Shown: piece after piece, positions 52,385 through 61,447 of the stretch
Position numbering within the stretch: the first letter of the stretch is position 1
Layout: each line of letters opens with the position of its first letter
Assembly (NCBI RefSeq): GCF_009905725.1
Contig: NZ_JAAAKV010000001.1
Coordinates: forward strand, 434,001 to 498,000
From: Emticicia sp. CRIBPO
GTDB taxonomy: Bacteria > Bacteroidota > Bacteroidia > Cytophagales > Spirosomataceae
Length of the DNA stretch: 64,000 bases
Reading direction: 5' to 3'
The notes under the pieces: generated by a model
The model's database searches: none
What the model was told of the DNA's origin: nothing
The model's input: only the letters and a program-made list of their open reading frames with translations
Position numbers and translations under genes: made by a program

Positions 52385-53227
52385 ATGGTCATTATAGAAA
52401 ACATCAGCGAAACAACAGAATTCCTTAAAAATCAGATAAAAAACGGCAAATCCATCGGGTTTGTCCCTACCATGGGGGCTTTGCATCAGGGCCATATTGC
52501 CCTGGTCGAAAAGGCGAAACTGGAAAACGATATCGTGGTCTGCAGCATTTTTGTGAATCCCACGCAGTTCAATAATCCTGAGGACCTGAAAAAATATCCG
52601 AGAACACTGGAAGAAGACTGCAAAATGCTGCAGGCAGCAGGCTGTGACCTGGTCTTTGCTCCGTCGGCAGAGGAAATGTATGAAGAAACTCCGGTGTTGA
52701 GAATGGACTTCGGATACCTCGAACAAATCCTGGAAGGGAAATTCAGGCCGGGGCATTTTAACGGCGTGGGGATCGTGGTGAGCAAACTTTTCAATATCGT
52801 CAAACCCACCAAAGCTTATTTCGGGCAGAAAGACCTTCAGCAGGTCGCAGTGGTAAAAAGACTGGTAAAGGACCTGAGTTTTGACCTGGAGCTGATCGTG
52901 TGTGATACGATACGCGAAAACGACGGGCTGGCGATGTCGTCGAGGAACCGAAGGCTGGGTTCTAGTGCCAGGGAAGTGGCCCCCAAGATTTTCGAATCGC
53001 TGCTGATCGGTCAGAAATACCTGTTTGAGGGCCTGAATGTAGAGGAAACCAAACAAAAGGTGGTGGAATGGTACGAAAACAGCCCGGAGTTTACATTGGA
53101 GTATTATGAGATCGTTGAAGCTGATACCCTGAATCCTATCGAAAAAAAGCCGGAGGGACAAAAGACCGCTATTGTGATCGCCGCATTCCTGGACGGGGTC
53201 AGGCTGATTGATAATATCGTGTTTTAA
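52385..53227 (+). CDS. panC: Pantothenate synthetase
   Basis: The 280-residue enzyme joins pantoate and beta-alanine with ATP to make pantothenate. It has the HIGH-like MGALHQGH near 27-34, FVNPTQFN, FGQKDLQQ, and the KMSKS-like segment MSSRN near 180. The length is normal. It is divergent from the M23 gene. The partner genes panB and panD are not in the window. Confidence 0.96.
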   Translation: MVIIENISETTEFLKNQIKNGKSIGFVPTMGALHQGHIALVEKAKLENDIVVCSIFVNPTQFNNPEDLKKYPRTLEEDCKMLQAAGCDLVFAPSAEEMYEETPVLRMDFGYLEQILEGKFRPGHFNGVGIVVSKLFNIVKPTKAYFGQKDLQQVAVVKRLVKDLSFDLELIVCDTIRENDGLAMSSRNRRLGSSAREVAPKIFESLLIGQKYLFEGLNVEETKQKVVEWYENSPEFTLEYYEIVEADTLNPIEKKPEGQKTAIVIAAFLDGVRLIDNIVF

Positions 53228-53357
53228 GAAATTGGACAGTTGAAGGAAGATATAAGTAAAAATAATATTTTTACAAACATTAAATTGAACTATTCCGTGA
53301 TACTGAAACTATTTTGAATCATAATGATGTTTCTCTTTCATAATTGATTTAACAAAG

Positions 53358-53693
53358 ATGAACTGGAATAAACTGGAAACCATAGAACAACTGGAAACTA
53401 TAAAATCAGAATCGGCTGATGTGCCGGTCGTTATATTCAAACACAGCACGCGTTGTTCCATCAGTGCCATGGCCCTGAGCAGGTTTGAAAGGGCCTGGAA
53501 AGACGAATCAGCCAAAAGTGTAAAACCTTACTATCTTGACCTGATCGCCAACCGTCAGATATCCAACCAGGTAGCTGAAACTTTTGAGGTAGAACATCAG
53601 TCACCACAGGTGATCCTGATCAAAAACGGAGAAAGTGTTTACGACGAATCACATTACTCTATTTCTTTTGACGAAGTGGTAGAAAAAGCTTAA
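53358..53693 (+). CDS. ytxJ: YtxJ-type bacillithiol-system monothiol redox protein
   Basis: This 111-residue thioredoxin-fold protein has the YtxJ signature FKHSTRCSISAMALSRFE near 30-47, with a single active cysteine in TRCSIS. It then continues with YYLDLIANRQISNQVAETFEVEHQSPQVILIKNGE. YtxJ is a bacilliredoxin-like protein, so the host probably makes bacillithiol. The gene is alone, and the PPTase gene is convergent with its stop 8 bases away. Confidence 0.85.
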   Translation: MNWNKLETIEQLETIKSESADVPVVIFKHSTRCSISAMALSRFERAWKDESAKSVKPYYLDLIANRQISNQVAETFEVEHQSPQVILIKNGESVYDESHYSISFDEVVEKA

Positions 53694-53701
53694 GCAGGTA
53701 T

Positions 53702-54325
53702 TCAGATCGCAATTACAAGAACATAGTCATTCACTTCCTCAATAATTAACTGGTGCTCGGCCTCATGGTCGGGCATTTTTATGTAGCCGAAAAGCCGGTC
53801 TTCTTTTCTGTAAATAGCCAGGTTGGCCCTGAAATCCACTTTACGCTTGCCATATAATTTATACAAGGCTTCTTTAGCCGACCAGTAAACGGACATGGTG
53901 TTGAGATTATCTCCTACGGCTTTGACCTCTACGGGCGTAAACATCCTTTCCAGGATATTCCACATTTTGAGGCTGGGTTTTTCAATGTCTATGCCGATGT
54001 CGTATTTGGGATGAAATACCACCGCTATGTAGTCTGCAGAATTGGTCACCGACATCTGCCAGCCGGATCCTATAAGGTAAGGTTTGCCGTCCTGGTCTTT
54101 TCCCGTCCCTCTGAAATCAAGTTTCAATAAACCGGCCAGGGCCACCACGGCCACTTTGCTTCCCAAAAACTCCCTTTGTTTCTGAGGGTGCGATATTTTT
54201 GATAAATCTGCGTTTAAAAGGATATCTGAAGGTAGAAGGGTGAGAAGTTCTTCGCTCGTTTCTGCCAATTCCCAAACTAATAATTTAATCCCGTTGTTGT
54301 ACTCTTTGCTGATAAGGACAGGCAT
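53702..54325 (-). CDS. 4'-phosphopantetheinyl transferase (Sfp-like)
   Basis: The 207-residue protein has the PPTase motifs GIDIEKP near 114-120 and WSAKEALYKLYGKRKVDF near 155-172, with the Mg-binding acidic residues. It transfers phosphopantetheine to carrier proteins. The start is the ATG at 54325 (MPVLISKEY). A longer frame upstream adds an N-terminus with no family match and overlaps the WD40 gene on the other strand. Length then fits a single-domain Sfp type. Confidence 0.85.
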   Translation of the reverse strand: MPVLISKEYNNGIKLLVWELAETSEELLTLLPSDILLNADLSKISHPQKQREFLGSKVAVVALAGLLKLDFRGTGKDQDGKPYLIGSGWQMSVTNSADYIAVVFHPKYDIGIDIEKPSLKMWNILERMFTPVEVKAVGDNLNTMSVYWSAKEALYKLYGKRKVDFRANLAIYRKEDRLFGYIKMPDHEAEHQLIIEEVNDYVLVIAI

Positions 54326-54389
54326 GCCATTGATTTTTGGCTGTAAGTTGCATATAAAAACCTCTTTTTGAAAATATTTTTTGAAAAAC

Positions 54390-55295
54390 ATGACATTTCG
54401 TATCGAAAAAATAGACAGTTTCACCGGCCACAGGGATTGTGTGTATACCTTGTCGAAAGCACAAAAAGAGAACGTTTTTTATTCTGCAGCGGGAGACGGC
54501 ATGGTGGTGGAATGGAATGCTGATACGCCCGACCTGGGCAGGCCGATTGTCCAGGCCAGAAACTCTATCTACACGCTGTTGTTTGACGACGAAAAGAATG
54601 AACTATGGGTAGCCAACAATTTTGAAGGCATTCACCTGATCGACCCTGCCGATAAGAAAGAACTGAAATCACTAAAAATAGGAAAGACGACCTTCTTCGA
54701 CCTTAAAAGTCACGGGGGGGCTTTGTTTCTCGGTGACAAAGAAGGCGTGATCCATGTGATCGACAAGGAAACGCTGAGTTTTAAAAAGCACCTGAAGGCT
54801 TCGGACCGGAGTGTGAGGACCCTGGCGGTCAATCGTTCGAGGAATGAGCTGGCGGCAGGCTACAGCGATCACAAAATCAGGATTTTTGACCTTGACACTT
54901 ATGAGCTCAAATATACGCTTTCGGGACACAACAATTCGGTCTTTACACTGGCATACAGCCAGGATGAGAAAATCCTGATTTCAGGCTCGAGGGATGCCCA
55001 CCTGAAGTCGTGGTATGCCGAAACTGACTATGACGAAGTCAATGACGTGGCGGCTCACCTGTTCACTATCAATGACATGGTGATGCTGGGCGACACCGAT
55101 CTTTTTGCGACCTGCAGTATGGACAAATCCATCAAAATCTGGGACACCTACAGTTTACGGCTGCTGAAAGTCATAGACCGGGCGAGGCATCCGGGCCACG
55201 GAACTTCCATAAATAAATTGCTGTGGCTTAAAGATTCAAAAAAACTATTGGCTGCAAGCGATGACAGGACAATTTCAATGTGGAATATTTTTTAA
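54390..55295 (+). CDS. WD40-repeat protein
   Basis: The 301-residue protein has seven WD40-type blades. Clear ones read GHRDCVYTLS (near 13), GHNNSVFTLAYSQDEKILISGSRDAHLKSW (about 180-210) and TCSMDKSIKIWD near 240. There is no signal peptide, so it is likely a cytoplasmic scaffold. The start is the ATG at 54390, three codons inside a TTG-initiated frame. It is divergent from the PPTase gene, with 64 bases between them. Its partner is unknown. Confidence 0.82.
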   Translation: MTFRIEKIDSFTGHRDCVYTLSKAQKENVFYSAAGDGMVVEWNADTPDLGRPIVQARNSIYTLLFDDEKNELWVANNFEGIHLIDPADKKELKSLKIGKTTFFDLKSHGGALFLGDKEGVIHVIDKETLSFKKHLKASDRSVRTLAVNRSRNELAAGYSDHKIRIFDLDTYELKYTLSGHNNSVFTLAYSQDEKILISGSRDAHLKSWYAETDYDEVNDVAAHLFTINDMVMLGDTDLFATCSMDKSIKIWDTYSLRLLKVIDRARHPGHGTSINKLLWLKDSKKLLAASDDRTISMWNIF

Positions 55296-55407
55296 TATGA
55301 GTACATTTTTTCGTTATTTTGCAGAAATAAAGCAATTACACTTTGGATTATTTCAAAATGGTGCCTTAAATTAAAAAACAATAACATTTAAAATAAATCT
55401 CGCCAAA

Positions 55408-56604
55408 ATGAAAATCACAGCATTGGAAATCAAACAACACGAATTTGAAAAATCGTTCAGAGGATATAATATTGAGGAAGTGGACATTTTTCTTTCGAAC
55501 CTGGCACAGGAATGGGAAAGATTGACTAATGACAGCAAGATGCTTAAAATGCAGCTTGATATTGCCGAGAAAGAAGCTTCCAAACTCAGGGAAGTTGAAA
55601 TGACTTTGATCAAAACACTCAGAACAGCAGAAGATACCAGCTCCAGGATCACGGAGAATGCCAAGGTTGAAGCTGACAGGAAAATTGAAAGTGCACAGGA
55701 CGAAGCCAATAAAATACTGGAAGATGCCCGTCATCAATCCAAAGTAATGATTGAAGATGCCGAACAAAAGGCGGTGTCTATCAGCATGACGGCCAAAAAC
55801 GAATTCAGGGATCTTGAGAATCAGTTTGCGGAACTTGAAACTTTTAAGAAATCAATCCTGAATCAACTGAAAGAAATAGCCAACGGTACCATTCAAAGAG
55901 TCAGTACCTTTGAAAAAAATGATTTCGGGAACATTCCGGAGATCCCTAAAGTGGTGGTTCCGGAAACGGCCGTTCAGAAAGAAACTTTTGCCCCGGTAGT
56001 GGAAGAAATCGAAGAAGAGATTGTGCCGGTACAGGAAATCGAAGAGGAAGAAGAAGTTATTTCTGTGGGTAGTTTTTCTTCGTCAGCCAATGAAATCATC
56101 AGTGAGCCTGAGCCTGTCGCTGTGCAGGACCTGGAGATCATCGAAGGTATCGGACCGAAAATCAAGGATCTGCTGAGTGCTTCAGGTATAAAAACCTTCA
56201 GAGACCTGGCTTATACCCCGGTTTACCGTATTAAAGATATTCTTGAGGCTGCCGGGCCGCATTTTGCGATGCATGACCCTACTTCGTGGGTTGAACAGGC
56301 GATGCTGGCTGAAACCGGTAAGTGGGAACAACTGGAGGCATTGAAAACCGAGCTTATTGCCGGCAGAAAAGTAGTGGAAGAGCAGGCCAAGGCGGTAGAG
56401 AAGCCAGCTCCGGCAGAAGAAAAAACAGCTGAATCTTCTACAGAAGAGATGCTTGATAAGGTCAATAAAGTAAAAGCAGCGATCAGAAAGGCCATGACAG
56501 AGAAAAATGAAAAGGCAGAACCTGAGGTGGTTGTTCCGAAAAGCATCAATGATGTGATTGCAGAAAAAAAACAGGGCGGTTCTTTCTTTGATAATTTCAA
56601 TTAA
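55408..56604 (+). CDS. DivIVA-like coiled coil fused to HhH domain
   Basis: The 398-residue protein starts with a DivIVA-like domain (EIKQHEFEKSFRGYNIEEVDIFL, about 7-29) and a long coiled coil (about 30-170). An acidic linker follows, then a helix-hairpin-helix domain of the DUF4332 type (LEIIEGIGPKIKDLLSASGI, then TFRDLAYTPVYRIKDILEAAG, about 232-300) and a charged tail. DivIVA-like proteins mark curved membrane or poles and HhH domains bind DNA or protein. folB begins 3 bases later, so they are probably co-transcribed. Function unknown. Confidence 0.82.
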   Translation: MKITALEIKQHEFEKSFRGYNIEEVDIFLSNLAQEWERLTNDSKMLKMQLDIAEKEASKLREVEMTLIKTLRTAEDTSSRITENAKVEADRKIESAQDEANKILEDARHQSKVMIEDAEQKAVSISMTAKNEFRDLENQFAELETFKKSILNQLKEIANGTIQRVSTFEKNDFGNIPEIPKVVVPETAVQKETFAPVVEEIEEEIVPVQEIEEEEEVISVGSFSSSANEIISEPEPVAVQDLEIIEGIGPKIKDLLSASGIKTFRDLAYTPVYRIKDILEAAGPHFAMHDPTSWVEQAMLAETGKWEQLEALKTELIAGRKVVEEQAKAVEKPAPAEEKTAESSTEEMLDKVNKVKAAIRKAMTEKNEKAEPEVVVPKSINDVIAEKKQGGSFFDNFN

Positions 56605-56607
56605 CAC

Positions 56608-56964
56608 ATGGGCCTGATTTCTCTGGAAGGAATGGAGTTTTTTGCCTATCACGGGCATTTTGACGAAGAACAGCGTATTGGAAATAAGTACTCCATTGAT
56701 GTCAGTATAGATGCCGACCTCAGTGGAGCTGCTGAATCCGACCGGCTTCAGGACACCATTAATTACGGGGATATTTATAAAATGGTGAGCCTGGTCATGC
56801 AAAAGAAGCACAGGCTGCTTGAACATGTGGGTCATGACATTATTTCAAATATCCAGGCTTCTTTTCCTTCAGTGAAAAAAGTTTCGGTTTCTGTTTCCAA
56901 GTTCAATCCTCCTATCGGCGGGGTTTGTGAAAGGGCCAGAATTGTCATTTCTTCTGATCAGTAA
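56608..56964 (+). CDS. folB: Dihydroneopterin aldolase
   Basis: The 118-residue enzyme has the FolB pattern: LEGMEFFAYHGHFDEEQRIGNKYSIDVSI near the start, DTINYGDIYKMV, LLEHVGHDIISNIQ with the conserved Glu, and VSKFNPPIGG near the end. It splits dihydroneopterin to hydroxymethyldihydropterin in folate synthesis. Length is normal. It lies 3 bases after the DivIVA-HhH gene, and an MFS gene follows 45 bases later. Confidence 0.93.
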   Translation: MGLISLEGMEFFAYHGHFDEEQRIGNKYSIDVSIDADLSGAAESDRLQDTINYGDIYKMVSLVMQKKHRLLEHVGHDIISNIQASFPSVKKVSVSVSKFNPPIGGVCERARIVISSDQ

Positions 56965-57009
56965 TTTCCGTTCTTCCACGCATATAATTTATTTTTTAAA
57001 GATTTTCGT

Positions 57010-58194
57010 TTGAAAAAGTCCAATAGTATTTTCACCCTGCAGTTCTGGCTGCTATGTCTGAGCTCCTTCCTGTTTTTCTCCAGTTTTAACATGCTTATTC
57101 CGGAGTTGCCGGATTATCTGACAAGTCTGGGCGGGGCAGAATATAAGGGTCTGATCATCAGCTTATTTACACTCACAGCAGGTTTATCCAGGCCTTTCAG
57201 CGGAAAACTGACGGACAGGATCGGCAGGGTGCCGGTGATGGCTTTCGGATCGCTGGTGTGTTTTGTCTGCGGCTTTTTATATCCTCTTGTGACGACGGTT
57301 TTACCTTTTTTACTTCTGCGGTTTGTTCACGGATTTTCGACAGGTTTTAAACCTACGGGCACGGCCGCCTATATAGCCGATATTGTCCCTGTTACAAGGC
57401 GTGGTGAGTCTATGGGCATTCACGGGCTGATCGGCAGCCTGGGCATGGCTTTCGGGCCTGCCATAGGATCCTGGATCGCTCTTGAGTTTTCAATGAATGT
57501 GCTTTTTTATTGTTCATCGGCTTTTTCGTTGTTATCGATCCTGATCCTGGTCAACATGAAAGAGACACTTCCGAAAGAGCATAAGGAGAAATTCACCTTA
57601 TCATCTATCAAAATCGGAAGACATGATATTTTTGACTGGGCGGTTTTCCCTGTTGTGATCGTGGTCTTCTTTACTTCGTTTACTTTCGGAACTGTAGCCA
57701 CACTGACACCCGACCTGAGTAAGTCCATCGGTCTGGAAAATAAAGGTTTCTTCTTCCTGATTTATACACTGGCCTCCCTGCTGATCAGGTTTGTGGCGGG
57801 TAAATGGTCTGACCAGAACGGCCGTGTTCCGGTCTTGATTATCGGTTGTATCTTCCTGGTAATTGCCATGATCTTTACGGCTTACTCTACCAATGTGTTC
57901 ATTTTCACCTGTGCGGCTGCTTTATACGGCATCTCTATGGGGATCATTTCGCCAATTACCCAGGCCTGGACCGTAGACTTATGCGAAGATGCCAACCGGG
58001 GGCGGGCCATTGCGACCATGTACATTGCCCTGGAGGCGGGAATCGGCATCGGTGCTTTTTTCCCGACGCTGATTTACCACAACGAACTGAAAAACCTTCC
58101 TAACGCTATCCTTGTTTCTGTAATCTTTGCTTTGGTGGCTTTGGTTTACCTGTTGTTTTACCGCAGAAAAGAAGCTCTCAAAGTAGGAGTCTGA
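57010..58194 (+). CDS. MFS transporter
   Basis: This 394-residue protein has twelve membrane helices and the MFS loop motif SGKLTDRIGRVPVM near 65-78. It is of the DHA1/metabolite-efflux type. I start it with TTG at 57010 because no ATG lies before the first helix. The next ATG is inside helix 1. The substrate is unknown. It is convergent with the M1 peptidase gene, whose stop is 5 bases away. Confidence 0.82.
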   Translation: MKKSNSIFTLQFWLLCLSSFLFFSSFNMLIPELPDYLTSLGGAEYKGLIISLFTLTAGLSRPFSGKLTDRIGRVPVMAFGSLVCFVCGFLYPLVTTVLPFLLLRFVHGFSTGFKPTGTAAYIADIVPVTRRGESMGIHGLIGSLGMAFGPAIGSWIALEFSMNVLFYCSSAFSLLSILILVNMKETLPKEHKEKFTLSSIKIGRHDIFDWAVFPVVIVVFFTSFTFGTVATLTPDLSKSIGLENKGFFFLIYTLASLLIRFVAGKWSDQNGRVPVLIIGCIFLVIAMIFTAYSTNVFIFTCAAALYGISMGIISPITQAWTVDLCEDANRGRAIATMYIALEAGIGIGAFFPTLIYHNELKNLPNAILVSVIFALVALVYLLFYRRKEALKVGV

Positions 58195-58199
58195 TGGTT

Positions 58200-60077
58200 T
58201 CAAAATAATCCGGCAAACATCAGCATCAGGTTTTGTACCCAGAACAGGACCTTTGCGGCATATTTGGCAGCGGGCAAGGTGCCGGGTTTTACGGCATAGC
58301 TGTTGTTGATCCAATTCAGGTCCATCATGTTTTTTTGTTCCGGGTCAATGCTTACACTGCTGACCGGCTGATCAAAAATAAAGGTTTTGATATGGTCTTT
58401 CCCGTTCCAGTTGACCATTTCAACGTCACCGTTTTCAAATGTTACCAAAATCTCCGTGGGCATAAACATCTCTCCGGCCCTTTCTATCGTCACCTGTTTT
58501 TCTTTCGTAACAGACTTTACTTTGTAGTCGCACGATGGGGCACGATACAAAACCTGGTCAAAAAACCAGTTCATATCTCTGCCGTATTTATTGCCTAACC
58601 GCCTGGGTACGACCTCGTTGACCACAGCAATGAAGTCACGTGCACACGGATGCCTGAATTTCCATCTCTGATAATAGGTCTTCAGCACTTCATCCATGAC
58701 GCTCCGACCGATCAGCCGGTCAAGGGTATGCATCCAGGTAGCGGTTTTCTGGTAAGTCATCACGCCGTAAGTGCCTCCTGGATATTCCCAGGAGTTTCTG
58801 AAAATTTCCGTGATATTGGGATTTTTAAGGGACACGTAGCTGTTTCTGGAGGTTTCGGCGTCATTGACCTTAAAACCCAGTAAGTTAATCTGAGAGCCTC
58901 CGGGGTAGCTTTCGTCCATGATTCTTCCTTCCATGTATTGGTTAAAACCTTCGTCGAGCCATGATTCCTCAAACTCATTGCTGGCCAGGATCCCCTGAAA
59001 ATATTGATGCCCGAATTCATGGACAGTGACCAGTTCCGCAAATTTCGCCCATTTGCCGATGCCCCAGAAGGAGCCGCAGGTGATAAACATGGGATATTCC
59101 ATACCGCCTGAACCCGAACCGTTTAAAGGAGGGTCAACCATGGTCAATACAGGATGCGGGTATTTCCCCATGACTTTTTCATAGTAATCAAGGGCCAGTT
59201 TCACCGATTCAAAATACCTTCCGGCCTGAGAAGCATGTTCCGGCTGCATAACGGCCCTGAGTTTTACGCCTTTCCAGTTGTCTTCAAAGACCTTGAAATG
59301 AGGAGAAGCCGTCCAGGCGAAATCATGCACATCGTCTGCTTTAAAATGTAAGGTCTTCGTCTTGTTCTTTTCTTTACTTTCAGATTTCAGCAGACCCGTA
59401 GCAGCCACGGTAAACCGGGCAGGGACATTGATTTTCACATTATAATTCCCGAAATCTGCATAAAACTCAGAATGGGCATGAAACTGGTGGCAGTTCCACT
59501 GCCCGGTTTTGGCGTATCTGACTCCGGCCGCTTCATAGACGCCGATCTTCGGAAACCATTGCCCGGCCAGGAAATAATCTCCCTCTGCCCGTCCGGTACG
59601 GGCAAAAACCTTTGGTAACCTGGCTTTGAATGAAATGTCCAGCACAATGGTCTGACGGGCTTTAAGCGGGTTACTCAGTCTGACACTCATGACGGTTTTA
59701 TCGTTCAGGTTGAGGTCATCAGGCTGCTCAAACTGCATGGATGGCAGCAGGTTTTCGCCATTCCTGACCCTGATTCCGGTGATGTCTATATTTCCGTAAG
59801 CTCCTTTTTCCATTTTATCCCCCCTGAGCCTTCCTCCTGATTCTTTGATAAAAGTGGACTTCTCATCTCTGAAGGCATTGAGATACATATGAAACCGCAG
59901 TTCAGTAATGACATCATCAGAAGGATTTGTCCAGGTAAGGGTCTGTTTCCCGGTCAGGGTTTTCTTTTCAGGGTCCAGACTGACCTCAATATCGTAGCTG
60001 GCGGTCCTGGTGCTTAACTGACAAAATCCTGCCCACGGCAGCAGCAATAGAAAAAGGATATTCCGGAGACACTTCAT
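58200..60077 (-). CDS. M1-family metallopeptidase (secreted)
   Basis: The 625-residue protein has a signal peptide (1-19) and the M1 aminopeptidase pattern. It has HEFGHQY with the zinc-binding HExxH (near 347-351) and, 18 residues on, the third ligand Glu in DEGFNQY. The beta-sandwich N-terminal domain (about 25-230) is typical. The gluzincin exopeptidase motif GxMEN appears as GGMEYPMF. It should act in the periplasm or outside. It probably shares no operon with the RhaT-type gene upstream, as a terminator lies between them. Confidence 0.88.
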   Translation of the reverse strand: MKCLRNILFLLLLPWAGFCQLSTRTASYDIEVSLDPEKKTLTGKQTLTWTNPSDDVITELRFHMYLNAFRDEKSTFIKESGGRLRGDKMEKGAYGNIDITGIRVRNGENLLPSMQFEQPDDLNLNDKTVMSVRLSNPLKARQTIVLDISFKARLPKVFARTGRAEGDYFLAGQWFPKIGVYEAAGVRYAKTGQWNCHQFHAHSEFYADFGNYNVKINVPARFTVAATGLLKSESKEKNKTKTLHFKADDVHDFAWTASPHFKVFEDNWKGVKLRAVMQPEHASQAGRYFESVKLALDYYEKVMGKYPHPVLTMVDPPLNGSGSGGMEYPMFITCGSFWGIGKWAKFAELVTVHEFGHQYFQGILASNEFEESWLDEGFNQYMEGRIMDESYPGGSQINLLGFKVNDAETSRNSYVSLKNPNITEIFRNSWEYPGGTYGVMTYQKTATWMHTLDRLIGRSVMDEVLKTYYQRWKFRHPCARDFIAVVNEVVPRRLGNKYGRDMNWFFDQVLYRAPSCDYKVKSVTKEKQVTIERAGEMFMPTEILVTFENGDVEMVNWNGKDHIKTFIFDQPVSSVSIDPEQKNMMDLNWINNSYAVKPGTLPAAKYAAKVLFWVQNLMLMFAGLF

Positions 60078-60130
60078 TTTTGTTCGGTTTGTGGTGCTAA
60101 AAATAGTGAAAAATATTGAGCCGGTTGCAT

Positions 60131-60153
60131 AAAAAAAGGGAGCCGGAGCTCCC
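60131..60153 (-). terminator. Terminator after the RhaT-type gene
   Basis: On the minus strand GGGAGC pairs with GCTCCC around loop TCCG, and a run of T follows. It lies about 35 bases after the RhaT-type stop. Confidence 0.85.
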
Positions 60154-60188
60154 CTTTCTCAATTGTAGATTGTACTCCATAATACACC

Positions 60189-61241
60189 CTAAATTGAATT
60201 GCCATATCCGACAATCAGCACCGATGCGACAATAAGGCCGATGCCTATGCTGATGGTTGTGATTGTCTTTTTGCTTACTCCGGCCCATTCTTTCAAGAAT
60301 ATGCCCCATAAGTTTGATATCAGGATAATAAACGCCATGTGAAGAATCCACGAGCTGGCTCCGTTGCCAAGCTTGCTTTCTCCCATTCCGTAAAAGAAAA
60401 ACTGCAAAAACCACGTGGTTCCGGCCAGGGCCGAAAATATGTAGTTTTTCAGTAGCGGTGTCGACGGGTTTTTATAATCTCCAAACGTTTTATTTCTGAA
60501 ATTAAGGATCATGCACCAGATAAAATTGGTGGTCAGTCCGCCCCAGAGTAAAATAATGTAAATCACATTATTCTGGAACAAAGGATTAAAACCCCTTACC
60601 ACCGCCTCTTCTGCCATGGGTTTTCCGGCTTCAATGCCAAAGTTAAAAAAAGCACTGAGAATTCCTGATATAGTAGCGATAATTAATCCTTTGGAAATGT
60701 TAAATTCTGAAACACTTTTCTGTTTGGCCTCTTCATCCAGGTCGTTTTCTTTCATCATCCCGGCTTTACCACAGATGGCAATACCGATCAGGCAAACCAC
60801 TACCCCTGCCAACACCCATTGACCGCCTGTATCGGCCAGCATATCTGTAAAAGACGTTTTGCCCGCGGTAGGCACAAAGTTATAATAAATAGAAGGGACA
60901 AGGGAACCGAATGCAGAACAAAAACCCAGGATGACGGAGTTGCCTAAAGACATCCCCAGGAAACGCACGCCCAAACCATAGGTAAGACCACCGATGCCCC
61001 ACAGCACCCCCATGATATAGGTTACTTTAAGAATAGAGATGTCGGTAGACTGAATGATGTCCGCGAATCCGGGAACGGTCAGGTAAGCAGCCACCGGGGG
61101 CACAATCAGCCATGAAAAAATCCCCCCGACGATCCAGTAGCTTTCCCATGCCCAGCCTCTGACTTTCTTGTAAGGCATATAAAAACTACCGGAGGCAAAT
61201 CCCCCGATAAAGTGAAAAATAACTCCTAATAATGCTTGCAT
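60189..61241 (-). CDS. rhaT: L-rhamnose/H+ symporter (RhaT type)
   Basis: The 350-residue protein has ten membrane helices and the RhaT pattern (IFHFIGGFASGSFYMPYKKVRGWAWESYW at the start, and GVLWGIGGLTYGLGVRFLGMSLGNSV near 95-120). It brings in L-rhamnose or a like 6-deoxy sugar with protons. No rhamnose catabolism genes are visible in the window, so the substrate is by family only. It is probably monocistronic. Confidence 0.85.
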   Translation of the reverse strand: MQALLGVIFHFIGGFASGSFYMPYKKVRGWAWESYWIVGGIFSWLIVPPVAAYLTVPGFADIIQSTDISILKVTYIMGVLWGIGGLTYGLGVRFLGMSLGNSVILGFCSAFGSLVPSIYYNFVPTAGKTSFTDMLADTGGQWVLAGVVVCLIGIAICGKAGMMKENDLDEEAKQKSVSEFNISKGLIIATISGILSAFFNFGIEAGKPMAEEAVVRGFNPLFQNNVIYIILLWGGLTTNFIWCMILNFRNKTFGDYKNPSTPLLKNYIFSALAGTTWFLQFFFYGMGESKLGNGASSWILHMAFIILISNLWGIFLKEWAGVSKKTITTISIGIGLIVASVLIVGYGNSI

Positions 61242-61390
61242 AAGGTTAAATGGTTGGTATAAAAATATTAATTAATGATTGAACAATTCCATGCTTTTTG
61301 TAAATATAGTCCGCGGTCAACAAACAACTCTCCTACACTCTCCGCTTTTTGGAAAATTAATTTGAGCAGACATAAAATACATGGTTTTGC

Positions 61391-61430
61391 CCCATCCTAA
61401 GCCACGGTTTTAACCGGGACTTAGGATGGG
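61391..61430. terminator. Long hairpin after the glycosyltransferase gene
   Basis: CCCATCCTAAG (61391-61401) and CTTAGGATGGG (61420-61430) are perfect inverted repeats of 11 bases, and CGGTT/AACCG adds an inner stem. It lies 18 bases after the glycosyltransferase stop (minus strand) and is likely its terminator, though no T run follows on either strand. Confidence 0.6.
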
Positions 61431-61447
61431 TATTCTGAAGAAATAAC

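Noticed and set aside
52352-53161. Minus-strand open frame of 269 codons inside panC
   Set aside because: It is the antisense shadow of a certain panC gene; the plus-strand protein has all family motifs.
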